Shown here: positions 27,127-34,835 of the stretch, in pieces | How positions within the stretch are numbered: the stretch's first letter is position 1 | How the letters are laid out: each line of letters starts with the position of its first letter | The notes under the pieces: model-generated | Database searches by the model: none | What the model was told of the DNA's origin: nothing | The model's input: only the letters and a program-made list of their open reading frames with translations | Translations under genes and position numbers: made by a program | NCBI GenBank assembly: GCA_947302765.1 | Contig: CAMYWN010000002.1 | Location: 1-41,630, forward strand | Reading direction: 5' to 3' | DNA: 41,630 bases | Source of the DNA: an uncultured Candidatus Saccharibacteria bacterium | Lineage (GTDB): Bacteria; Patescibacteriota; Saccharimonadia; Saccharimonadales; Saccharimonadaceae

Positions 27127-28215
27127 ATGCGTAATAGGAAGCTGTTTCTTATCTGTCTACCATTACTTTTTCTCGCCTCATTTTGTTTGTCATCAACAGC
27201 TTCCGCTATAGAATGTGGCGGAGTCAACACAATCATTCTCAGCTGTGAAGGCGAGGCCGAAGATTCCATCTTCGAAATCCTCCAACTCATCGTCGATATT
27301 ATGTCTATCGGTGTCGGCATCCTTGCCGTTATCGGTATTACTATTACCGGTATTCAATGGATCACATCCGGAGGCAACGAACAAACCGCCACCAAAGCCA
27401 AGCGTCGTTTCTTTGAAATCATTGTCGGCGTCGCTATTTATGTTACTGCCTTTCTCTTACTCGAATGGGCATATATCGCACCAAACAGAGAAAGGTCCAG
27501 TGGCCAATCTAGCACCAATACTTCCCAATCGGGGACCACATCGCATACTCAACCAAATAGCAACAACTCAACAACCCCCACCAGTGCCAATCAAACCGGC
27601 GCTGGCCCCGGCAATAGCAACAATACGGCATCAAACAATAATAGCAACAGCGGTTCATCCTCAAATAACAACAGACGCAATACCAGTTCCTCGAGTGGGC
27701 CAAAATATATGGGAGTACCATTAGCGCACTATTCCAATCTTAGAGGCATCACCGCCGATATGCTAGTCGAACGTGCGGACACCATTATGAATTACGCACA
27801 AAAACACGGCTGGACCTATGGCGATTCTCACGGTGTTCCACCAGGTAGCGACAAACTCATTAGTTGCGACCGTCTCGCTTCCATTGATTTGTACACTCTA
27901 GGCTTTACTCTCCAACCCCCCGGAGGCTATACCATTGGAAACATGTTCCCCTGGCTCCGCAGACTTGGCTTCAAAGAAAGTCACAGTCTCAGCTCAATCA
28001 AACGAGGCTCCATTGTCTGGCTTAAATATGCAGGCGGCACCAACGGCGGCCATGTCTTCATTGTTTCACAGTGGAACAGAAGCACTAATCAATTTATCAG
28101 GTATGATGCCGGAAGGTACTGGAACCACAAACAACCAATAACCACGAACGGTTTTCCTTACAATATCGTTGATAATAACTATAACGCTTACTTAAAAGTG
28201 TTTAATTTACCATAA
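27127..28215 (+). CDS. Fusion: VirB2/TrbC-like two-TM N-terminus + low-complexity linker + NlpC/P60- or CHAP-like domain
   Basis: ILQLIVDIMSIGVGILAVIGITITGIQWITSGGNEQTATKAKRRFFEIIVGVAIYVTAFLLLEW; S/N/T/Q-rich linker; LISCDRLASIDLYTLG ... GGHVFIVSQWNRSTNQFIRYDAG (Cys/His arrangement). Confidence 0.65.
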   Translation: MRNRKLFLICLPLLFLASFCLSSTASAIECGGVNTIILSCEGEAEDSIFEILQLIVDIMSIGVGILAVIGITITGIQWITSGGNEQTATKAKRRFFEIIVGVAIYVTAFLLLEWAYIAPNRERSSGQSSTNTSQSGTTSHTQPNSNNSTTPTSANQTGAGPGNSNNTASNNNSNSGSSSNNNRRNTSSSSGPKYMGVPLAHYSNLRGITADMLVERADTIMNYAQKHGWTYGDSHGVPPGSDKLISCDRLASIDLYTLGFTLQPPGGYTIGNMFPWLRRLGFKESHSLSSIKRGSIVWLKYAGGTNGGHVFIVSQWNRSTNQFIRYDAGRYWNHKQPITTNGFPYNIVDNNYNAYLKVFNLP

Positions 28216-28233
28216 AATAACTAAAGGAGCAAA

Positions 28234-28920
28234 ATGCAACCACAAGACAATCAACAAACAAATCCAGAACCACAGCTGGTCCAGCCAGAAGTTTTACAAT
28301 CAGTACCCAACTCTCCCCAAGGGGATTTATCTCAAACTGATTCTTCTACCACATCATCTTCGCATAATCTCCCGAAAGTTTTATCCATTACCGGAATTGT
28401 GGTCGCTGGCCTCAGCCTTGTCCTTAGCGTCATTAGCCTTGTCATCTCCCTCCAAAACAGCCAACCATCAGACCAAACAAACGACATAGTTGCTGGTTCT
28501 TTCGAAAGTCAACCCGTCAAGATCAGTTGCAACCTTCCTAAATCCGCAGACGATATTGTTTATTTATACTTGAGCACCAACAGCGGCACAACCGGTATCT
28601 TCGTTAGCCCAGAAGGCAATATCGAATCCTTCACCAAAGACTCCAGTAGTACCGGCGACATCCTCACTACTACCAAGAATGTCGAGACCGACACTAGCGA
28701 CATCTTCGAGCAGCTATTAAATAACGGCATTAATGATTTCTCAAGCTACGAGTACCCCGGCTACTCTCAAAACGAAAACCCCGAAGAGCAGGCAAATTGG
28801 GGTTGGCTTGCCCAGATTGACAATTCAGACTCGAGTTCCTGCGAAGCAAAAGGCAATGACGCTCCTCCTGCTTGGTTCAACGATCTAAAAGGCCTTATCG
28901 ATAGCAAATTTGCCCAATAA
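28234..28920 (+). CDS. Hypothetical single-pass membrane protein
   Basis: TM segment VLSITGIVVAGLSLVLSVISLVISL; SD aaaggagcaaa-ATG. Confidence 0.75.
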   Translation: MQPQDNQQTNPEPQLVQPEVLQSVPNSPQGDLSQTDSSTTSSSHNLPKVLSITGIVVAGLSLVLSVISLVISLQNSQPSDQTNDIVAGSFESQPVKISCNLPKSADDIVYLYLSTNSGTTGIFVSPEGNIESFTKDSSSTGDILTTTKNVETDTSDIFEQLLNNGINDFSSYEYPGYSQNENPEEQANWGWLAQIDNSDSSSCEAKGNDAPPAWFNDLKGLIDSKFAQ

Positions 28921-29012
28921 CACTTCCAACCTTTGTTGACCCAGTATTACGAATAGCACCGGCAGCCCATTTCCTAACACACCGCTCGGTATTCGTATGA
29001 TATAATATAACC

Positions 29013-30839
29013 ATGAACGTTTTAATCGTAGGCACAGTTCTAAAAGACGTTTATCTTAATCTCGATTCCAGAAAAGAATCTTTTGAAATAGATAAACATG
29101 GCACCAGATGGCTAAATCTTAGTTTTGATGCGAGTAAACATTACTTTTTTCACCGCAAAAGCTGCCTTGGTGGTGCTGCTGTCTCCTTAGAGGTTCTTTC
29201 TAAAATGGGCCTAGAAGCAAATATTATTAACTCCAATCTCCATCTCACCGAAGACGGCCTATCATCATCATCCGCCGATTCCTGCCGATATATTCTCATT
29301 TCAGACCAACAAGCCTGTTACTTTGCACCTAGCGATTTTGCTAACACACCCTTTATTCCCCCTGAAGAGTCCTACGATTATATCTTCGTCGACCGCTCCG
29401 CAAACCTCAAAGAAAGCACAATTAATCGCCTCGTATCATATTTAGAGTCCCACCCCCGTACTATTTTCGCATTCTACCTACCCGCAACGCACAACCCAAA
29501 ACTCGAGTTTCTGGCTCAAATCGCCGATATCGTTTTTGTCGAAACCCCTTCATCAAACTCATCCAATCTATCACTAAAAAACGACTCTCGGCTCCTTGTT
29601 TATCTAGACGAACATTCAATTTCTTGCCGCAACCTCACCGAGCCCATTTCTCCTAACCGTGTTGATTTATCTACTCATCTATCCACCTACACAACTGCCT
29701 CAGCCACCATCTTGGGCGGTATCATTCTCGGTCTTTCCCTTGAAACTTGCCTCAAAATGGCCCGCATTAACGTCGAAAACTCCAAACTAGATTCCACATT
29801 ATCTCTTGCAAAACTGAGGTACCTTGCCAGTACTAGCTCCTCCAGCCAAAATCTCGAGCTCATCGCCGCCAACCTCCTTATTAAACCCAAAGGCATTCTT
29901 GCCGCCGACGAATCTGGTGGCTCAATTAAGAAAAAATTCGCTAAACTAAACATCCCTGATACCTACGAGTCCCGTCGCTCTTACCGCAATATCCTCATCA
30001 CGGCTCCCGACCTAGAAAAATACGTTAGTGGCGTTATCCTATTTGACGAAACGGCTCGTCAAAGTACCAACACTGGCGAAAACTTCGTTGAATACCTCAC
30101 TCGTCATCGCATCATTCCTGGAATTAAGGTCGACCAAGGCCTCCAAAAGTACCCTAATTCCGAAGAAACTTATACTTCTGGCTTAGATGGCCTAGATCGT
30201 CGTCTTAATGAATACTACAAAATGGGCCTTCGCTTCGCTAAATGGCGCGCCGCCTTTGAAATCCGCCTAGATCATGAGAATCGCATCCTAACCCCCACCA
30301 AACATGCCGTTATAAATAACTGTTATATTCTCGCCAAGTACGCCAAAACCTGCCAAACGCACGGCATCGTACCTATCGTCGAACCAGAAGTTGTTTATGA
30401 CGGATACTATAGCATCGAACAATCCGCCGCAGTGACCGCAAAAATCCTCGACATCCTCTTCTCGGAGCTAAATACCGCCGGTGTCAATCTTGCAGCCTGC
30501 ATCCTCAAGACCAGCATGGTCATCGCTGGCAAGCACTATCCTTCTCCTTCTACTCCAAAAGCAGTCGGCTCTACCACCGCCAAAGTTCTCAAAAACCACG
30601 TTCCACCAGAGCTCGCCGGCATTGTCTTTCTCTCTGGCGGCCAAACCGTGGAGCAAGCCACCGACAACCTCGCTGCAGTCATCAAAAACGGTCCTTTCCC
30701 CTGGCCTGTCACCTTTAGTTTTGCTCGCGCACTTCAAGACCCCGCACTCTACGCCTGGAAGGGTGACAATTCTAACGCCGAGCCAGCAAAAAGCGCCCTG
30801 ATCGAGCGCCTCATTGCCAATACTTCTGTATTAAATTGA
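29013..30839 (+). CDS. Fusion: PfkB-like (degenerate) domain + class I fructose-bisphosphate aldolase
   Basis: N-terminus MNVLIVGTVLKDVYLNLD...CLGGAAVSLEVLSKMGLEANII and TTASATILGGIILGLSLETCLKMARINVENS; C-terminus GILAADESGGSIKKKF...GVILFDETARQ...PGIKVDQGL...KWRAAFEI...PIVEPEVVYDG...LSGGQT (class I FBA). Confidence 0.85.
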   Translation: MNVLIVGTVLKDVYLNLDSRKESFEIDKHGTRWLNLSFDASKHYFFHRKSCLGGAAVSLEVLSKMGLEANIINSNLHLTEDGLSSSSADSCRYILISDQQACYFAPSDFANTPFIPPEESYDYIFVDRSANLKESTINRLVSYLESHPRTIFAFYLPATHNPKLEFLAQIADIVFVETPSSNSSNLSLKNDSRLLVYLDEHSISCRNLTEPISPNRVDLSTHLSTYTTASATILGGIILGLSLETCLKMARINVENSKLDSTLSLAKLRYLASTSSSSQNLELIAANLLIKPKGILAADESGGSIKKKFAKLNIPDTYESRRSYRNILITAPDLEKYVSGVILFDETARQSTNTGENFVEYLTRHRIIPGIKVDQGLQKYPNSEETYTSGLDGLDRRLNEYYKMGLRFAKWRAAFEIRLDHENRILTPTKHAVINNCYILAKYAKTCQTHGIVPIVEPEVVYDGYYSIEQSAAVTAKILDILFSELNTAGVNLAACILKTSMVIAGKHYPSPSTPKAVGSTTAKVLKNHVPPELAGIVFLSGGQTVEQATDNLAAVIKNGPFPWPVTFSFARALQDPALYAWKGDNSNAEPAKSALIERLIANTSVLN

Positions 30840-30916
30840 TAATACTATCTCCTTAGCGTTGTCACTAAACCCTGCTTCAGTATTAAACCAACTCAATAAC
30901 CCCCTCATCAGCTTAA

Positions 30917-31597
30917 CTATGCAGCCTCTTCAATGTCACCTTCCGGCTTAGCGTCGCCACTTTCAGCTGGAGCCTCCTCGTTAGCAGCCTCAGTAGCCGC
31001 TTTTTCCTCCGCCTCACGCTTTTCCGCTTCAGCGGCCGGGTCATAAAGCGACACTACTACTTGCTCCATATCAAGCTCCTTATCAGCAAATTCCACACCT
31101 TCGGGCAGCTTAATATCTGCAATCGTCAACTTATCATCCAACTCCTTAAGATTGGCAGCATCTACCGTCAATTCCTTCGGTAAATCAGAAGGCTTCGCCT
31201 TTACGTCAATCTCATCAATCTGATGCGACAAGACATAATGAAAGGTCTTCGCTGCCTCGGACTGTTCAAAATTCGTTATTACAATCGGAGTAGTCGCCTC
31301 CACCGCTTCTTTTGCCGAAACCGCCAAGAATTCAATATTGATAATTCTACGCGAAACCGGATTAAATCCTACATTCTTTATGATCGCGATTCTTTTCTTC
31401 CCTTCAATATCCAAATCAATCGGCGAATGATAGCCTGCTTTCTCTAAAACTTTCTCGGTTTCCACATAAAAAGAGGCCGTCAAAATCGGCGCTTTACCGC
31501 CATAAACCACCGAAGGAATCATTCCTTCATTCCTTAAAGCCGCTAACTTCTTACCAGTCAATTCTCTATTTTTTAACTTTAACTTATATTCAGCCAT
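30917..31597 (-). CDS. rplY: 50S ribosomal protein L25/CTC family
   Basis: LKNRELTGKKLAALRNEGMIPSVVYGG, FNPVSRRIINIEFLAV, acidic Ala/Glu tail. Confidence 0.9.
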   Translation of the reverse strand: MAEYKLKLKNRELTGKKLAALRNEGMIPSVVYGGKAPILTASFYVETEKVLEKAGYHSPIDLDIEGKKRIAIIKNVGFNPVSRRIINIEFLAVSAKEAVEATTPIVITNFEQSEAAKTFHYVLSHQIDEIDVKAKPSDLPKELTVDAANLKELDDKLTIADIKLPEGVEFADKELDMEQVVVSLYDPAAEAEKREAEEKAATEAANEEAPAESGDAKPEGDIEEAA

Positions 31598-31771
31598 AAA
31601 AATCCTTTCTACTTCCCCTTATTTTATCACCCCACCTCTTAAAAGTAAACCCCGCTCCTCATTTAATAAGATGACATTTTAATAAAATATGCAACATCTT
31701 AGCGCAATATCGATGTCCACCCTTGCTTCCCTATCCAATACATCCCTACCCCCATAATAGCATTACGGCAT

Positions 31772-31797
31772 TAAAAAGGACACTCAACTGAGTGCCC
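31772..31797 (-). terminator. Intrinsic terminator of the 31819-32392 operon
   Basis: Minus strand gggcactcagttgagtgtcctttttaa. Confidence 0.75.
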
Positions 31798-31818
31798 TAT
31801 CTTAGCCTACTTGTAAAG

Positions 31819-31998
31819 CTACGACCATGTCGAGCCGTCCGGCTTTTGTCTTCCGCAGGAGTTACTGGCATCAGGACCAGTCTTACGGCCAACTTCAGAT
31901 TTTGATTTTTCCTCTCTCAACTCCGCCTCGATTCTTGACCACTTTACGGAGCCTTTTTGATATCCCGGTTTACTCACCACACCATGCCCACTACGCAT
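31819..31998 (-). CDS. Small unknown protein (59 aa), translationally coupled
   Basis: MRSGHGVVSKPGYQKGSVKWSRIEAELREEKSKSEVGRKTGPDASNSCGRQKPDGSTWS*; SD gagaggaggta; start overlaps the stop of ORF 31991-32392; absent from the ORF track (length below cutoff). Confidence 0.6.
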   Translation of the reverse strand: MRSGHGVVSKPGYQKGSVKWSRIEAELREEKSKSEVGRKTGPDASNSCGRQKPDGSTWS

Positions 31999-32392
31999 CT
32001 CGAATTACCTCCTCTCTTATTTTACCATTAAATGGTGCGCCGTTCGATGAAAGAATATTAAATACTCCATTCGCCGAGTTCAGTTTTCCATTCCTCAAAT
32101 AATACCCCCATCGCTTACCATCACGACCTTTTGGGAGGATTAATACGTTACTTGATAATCGAAGGACAAAACCGTCTTCGTCTGTCGTCGAGCCAGGGTT
32201 CATCTTACCGAGTATCTTAAGAACATAATCCTGAGGCAGCTTATAGCTCCATCGACCACCAAAGCACCACATACGCAGTTCGTCATCCTTAGTCCATACC
32301 GGCTCCCCAATCGAGCGTGGTTCATCTACTGTCTCCATATGATTAGCTAAGAGGTTCGGGAACATTCCCGTAATTAGTCCGCCAAAACACAT
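31991..32392 (-). CDS. Hypothetical protein (133 aa)
   Basis: Complete ORF with SD (gtaggagatgtattt-ATG), preceded by a long leader and consensus promoter. Confidence 0.65.
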   Translation of the reverse strand: MCFGGLITGMFPNLLANHMETVDEPRSIGEPVWTKDDELRMWCFGGRWSYKLPQDYVLKILGKMNPGSTTDEDGFVLRLSSNVLILPKGRDGKRWGYYLRNGKLNSANGVFNILSSNGAPFNGKIREEVIRDA

Positions 32393-32777
32393 AAATACAT
32401 CTCCTACTTTTTAAAGAACTACTAAAGGAAAATTGGCTCGAGCAATGCCGCCCGAGCCATAATATGTAATGTTATCCCCCAAAAGGCTTTTTGTGAAAAT
32501 ACCTTTTCAAGGAATAACAGAGGGGGCTGACGCCCCCAGCCCTATTTGAGAGAAGACGTAGACTGATGATACTCCCCTATAGTCCCTACGTAAGGCCATG
32601 GCGAGGCGTGTTTACTGTCCCGCCGGACTACTCAGTGTTGTCATCTTAGTTACCCCCTTTCTTCCCTCTATCAACTGGATGGGATGACTAAAGACAATAA
32701 AACTAACATGTTTTTCCTATCATCCCCAATCATCCCATCCCGTATTTGGGCCTTTTAAATGTACTTAGTTACCTATA
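32393..32777 (-). ncRNA. Long structured leader RNA (~385 nt) of unknown class
   Basis: Runs from a perfect-consensus promoter to ORF 31991-32392; stems ggatgggatga/tcatcccatcc, acgtagact/agtccctacgt, gggggc-tgac-gccccc, ggctcg.../...cgagcc; no long ORF. Confidence 0.5.
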
Positions 32778-32783
32778 TTCACT

Positions 32784-32812
32784 ATTATAGCACAGATTGC
32801 TATTTCTGTCAA
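32784..32812 (-). promoter_or_regulatory. Perfect consensus promoter TTGACA-N17-TATAAT with TGc extended -10
   Basis: Minus strand ttgaca (32812-32807), tataat (32789-32784). Confidence 0.9.
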
Positions 32813-32838
32813 AAGCCCTACCCTCGGAATCTCAGGGT

Positions 32839-33312
32839 TTAGACCCGTTTCACCTTCACCATTGCAGGGCGGAGCACCTCTCCTTGATAATAGTACCCAG
32901 TCCTTAGAGTCTCTGCCACTACTTCCTTTTCACCGTCGCCCTCTACCATTACCGCATCATGAATGCCCGGGTTAAATTCCGTCCCTTCATCTGAAACTAT
33001 CTTAGCAAGTTCCAACTCCTTCATCGTCTTCGCTAACACCCCGGATACTGGACCTAGCTCATTCTTATAGCTCGCCACCGCTCTATCTATATCGTCAATT
33101 AGTGGCAAAAACCTCATAACCGTCGCAAACTTCGCCGTCTTAGCCGCATTTTCGCGTTGTACCTCCACCTGCTTACGATAGTTCTCAAAATCTGCCCTCG
33201 TTCGCTGCAAATCGTTAGTCAGCTCAGCAATTTTTGCTTTAGACTCTTCTGAAATTTTAGTAATTTCCGCTTCAAAATCACCCTTGCCTTGTGTTTTTTC
33301 TACTTTTTTCAT
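32839..33312 (-). CDS. grpE: Nucleotide exchange factor GrpE
   Basis: LQRTRADFENYRKQVE, FLPLIDDIDRAVA, GTEFNPGIHDAVM, VVAETLRTGYYYQGEVLRPAMVKV. Confidence 0.93.
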   Translation of the reverse strand: MKKVEKTQGKGDFEAEITKISEESKAKIAELTNDLQRTRADFENYRKQVEVQRENAAKTAKFATVMRFLPLIDDIDRAVASYKNELGPVSGVLAKTMKELELAKIVSDEGTEFNPGIHDAVMVEGDGEKEVVAETLRTGYYYQGEVLRPAMVKVKRV

Positions 33313-34046
33313 AATCCTTCCTCCAACATATTACCGGCATATTTTACCAGTGACATTACTTTTAAATAATCTTGCCTTGTCGGCCCTAGCACCCCGATAT
33401 AGCTTCTATCCGAAAAAGGCGAACGAAACTTCGATATAATCAAAGATACCTGTGAATTCCTTCCAATCGGGTTTTCCTGTCCAATAAAGATATTCAGTGG
33501 CTCACCCGGCGCCGCCTCCATCAACCACGGCTCCAGATTATCCAGTAGTTTTGCCACCGCCTGCACGCGGTTATTATCTAAAAACTCCGGTTGCGTAAAA
33601 AGCTTAGATATCCCTGCTAAATACAGCTGCCCTCCTATCGTCGCTAGCCCCAAATTCCCAGTCAAATCCACCAACACATCCACCGCCCGCCGAATCGCCG
33701 CATCAGCCCGCGACTGCGAGCTCACTCGTACTTGCAGAGCATGTTCTCCCCGCTCAAACGACCGTTGTCTCATTTCTCTCTTTTCAATATCGCCCAGTTG
33801 CTCCCTATTATCACTGATATGGTTCACATAAAAACGATATCCCGCATCAGTAGGCACGCGTCCCGCCGAAGTGTGCGGCTGCGCCACTAAACCAAGCGCC
33901 TCCAATCTTGCCATCTCGGCCCGAATTGTTGCCGGAGATACACCAAACAGCTTCGCCATTGTCATACTGCCTACCGGCGCAGCCGTCTCCGCATATTCTT
34001 CCACTACCTGACAGAGAATCTGTCTCTGTCTTTTTGTTATTTCCAT
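33309..34046 (-). CDS. hrcA: Heat-inducible transcription repressor HrcA
   Basis: TKRQRQILCQVVEEYAETAAPVGSMTMAKLFGVSPATIRAEMARLEALGLVAQPHTSAGRVPTDAGYRFYV; start corrected to 34046 (6 nt from TATAAT). Confidence 0.96.
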   Translation of the reverse strand: MEITKRQRQILCQVVEEYAETAAPVGSMTMAKLFGVSPATIRAEMARLEALGLVAQPHTSAGRVPTDAGYRFYVNHISDNREQLGDIEKREMRQRSFERGEHALQVRVSSQSRADAAIRRAVDVLVDLTGNLGLATIGGQLYLAGISKLFTQPEFLDNNRVQAVAKLLDNLEPWLMEAAPGEPLNIFIGQENPIGRNSQVSLIISKFRSPFSDRSYIGVLGPTRQDYLKVMSLVKYAGNMLEEGL

Positions 34047-34063
34047 AACTACATTATACAAAA

Positions 34064-34090
34064 TTAGCACCCAGAATGCAAGAGTGCTAA
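34064..34090. promoter_or_regulatory. CIRCE operator upstream of hrcA-grpE
   Basis: ttagcaccc-agaatgcaa-gagtgctaa matches CIRCE TTAGCACTC-N9-GAGTGCTAA with one mismatch. Confidence 0.95.
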
Positions 34091-34147
34091 TTTCATCATG
34101 TCCATACTAATTTCATCCTATCTATACTAACCCAGCCCTGTCTACAC
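34086..34147. repeat. Degenerate ~20-bp tandem repeat (3 copies) adjoining CIRCE
   Basis: gctaatttcatcatgtccat / actaatttcatcctatctat / actaacccagccctgtctac. Confidence 0.6.
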
Positions 34148-34211
34148 TTCAAATCCCCAGTAGCAACAAATACCCCACCCTAATTCAGTCATTCTATGAT
34201 AACATTATAAT

Positions 34212-34835
34212 ATGGAATCAAAAATCGAAGTTATCAAACAATGGCTAGGCGCAGGCTCTATCAATATTTTTGGCCTCCCGATGTCAGGTAAAGACACTCA
34301 AGGCATCAAACTAGCCGAAACTCTAGGCGCCAAATTTCTTTCTTCTGGCATCATTATCCGCGCCATGGAAGCAAAAACCAATAAATCTTATACCGCCTCT
34401 GGCGCTCTCACTCCCACCGACGTCTTCTACGAGTGGGTTCTACCATATTTTGAACGCCCCGATCTCTTCCGCACCCCCCTCATCCTATCCTCCATCGGGC
34501 GCTGGTCAGGTGAGGAAAACCCAGTCATGTCCGTCGCCGCAGGCGCCGGTCACCCAATCATGGCCGCCATTATCCTCGATTTATCCGAGGCCGATATCAA
34601 TGAAAGATTCACAAAATCCAAAGAACTAAATGATCGCGGCAACCGTTCAGACGATCAAACCCCGGCAATCTTCCAAAATCGCATTAAAGAATTCCGCGAA
34701 AAAACCATCCCAGTTATCCAGCACTACAACGAACTCGGCCTCCTCATCAGAGTTAGAGGCGACCAACCTCGCGACGCTGTCTTTAATGAGATAATCGCAA
34801 AGCTCTACGAAAAAGCCTTACAAGCTCGCTCCTAA
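34212..34835 (+). CDS. Adenylate kinase-like nucleoside monophosphate kinase
   Basis: P-loop INIFGLPMSGKDTQGIKLAETLGAKFLSSGIIIR; lid/C-terminal pattern RFTKSKELNDRGNRSDD. Confidence 0.8.
   Translation: MESKIEVIKQWLGAGSINIFGLPMSGKDTQGIKLAETLGAKFLSSGIIIRAMEAKTNKSYTASGALTPTDVFYEWVLPYFERPDLFRTPLILSSIGRWSGEENPVMSVAAGAGHPIMAAIILDLSEADINERFTKSKELNDRGNRSDDQTPAIFQNRIKEFREKTIPVIQHYNELGLLIRVRGDQPRDAVFNEIIAKLYEKALQARS

Noticed and set aside
32393-32777. Leader region as tmRNA, RNase P RNA or a hammerhead ribozyme (contains CTGATGA)
   Set aside because: I could not find the tmRNA tRNA-like ends, conserved RNase P P4 sequences, or the GAAA partner of a hammerhead core. Class left as unknown; Infernal would be decisive.
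34047-34070. Upstream start (34070) for hrcA given by the ORF track
   Set aside because: It lies within the CIRCE/promoter region; the TATAAT box places transcription start at about 34046, matching MEITKRQRQ.
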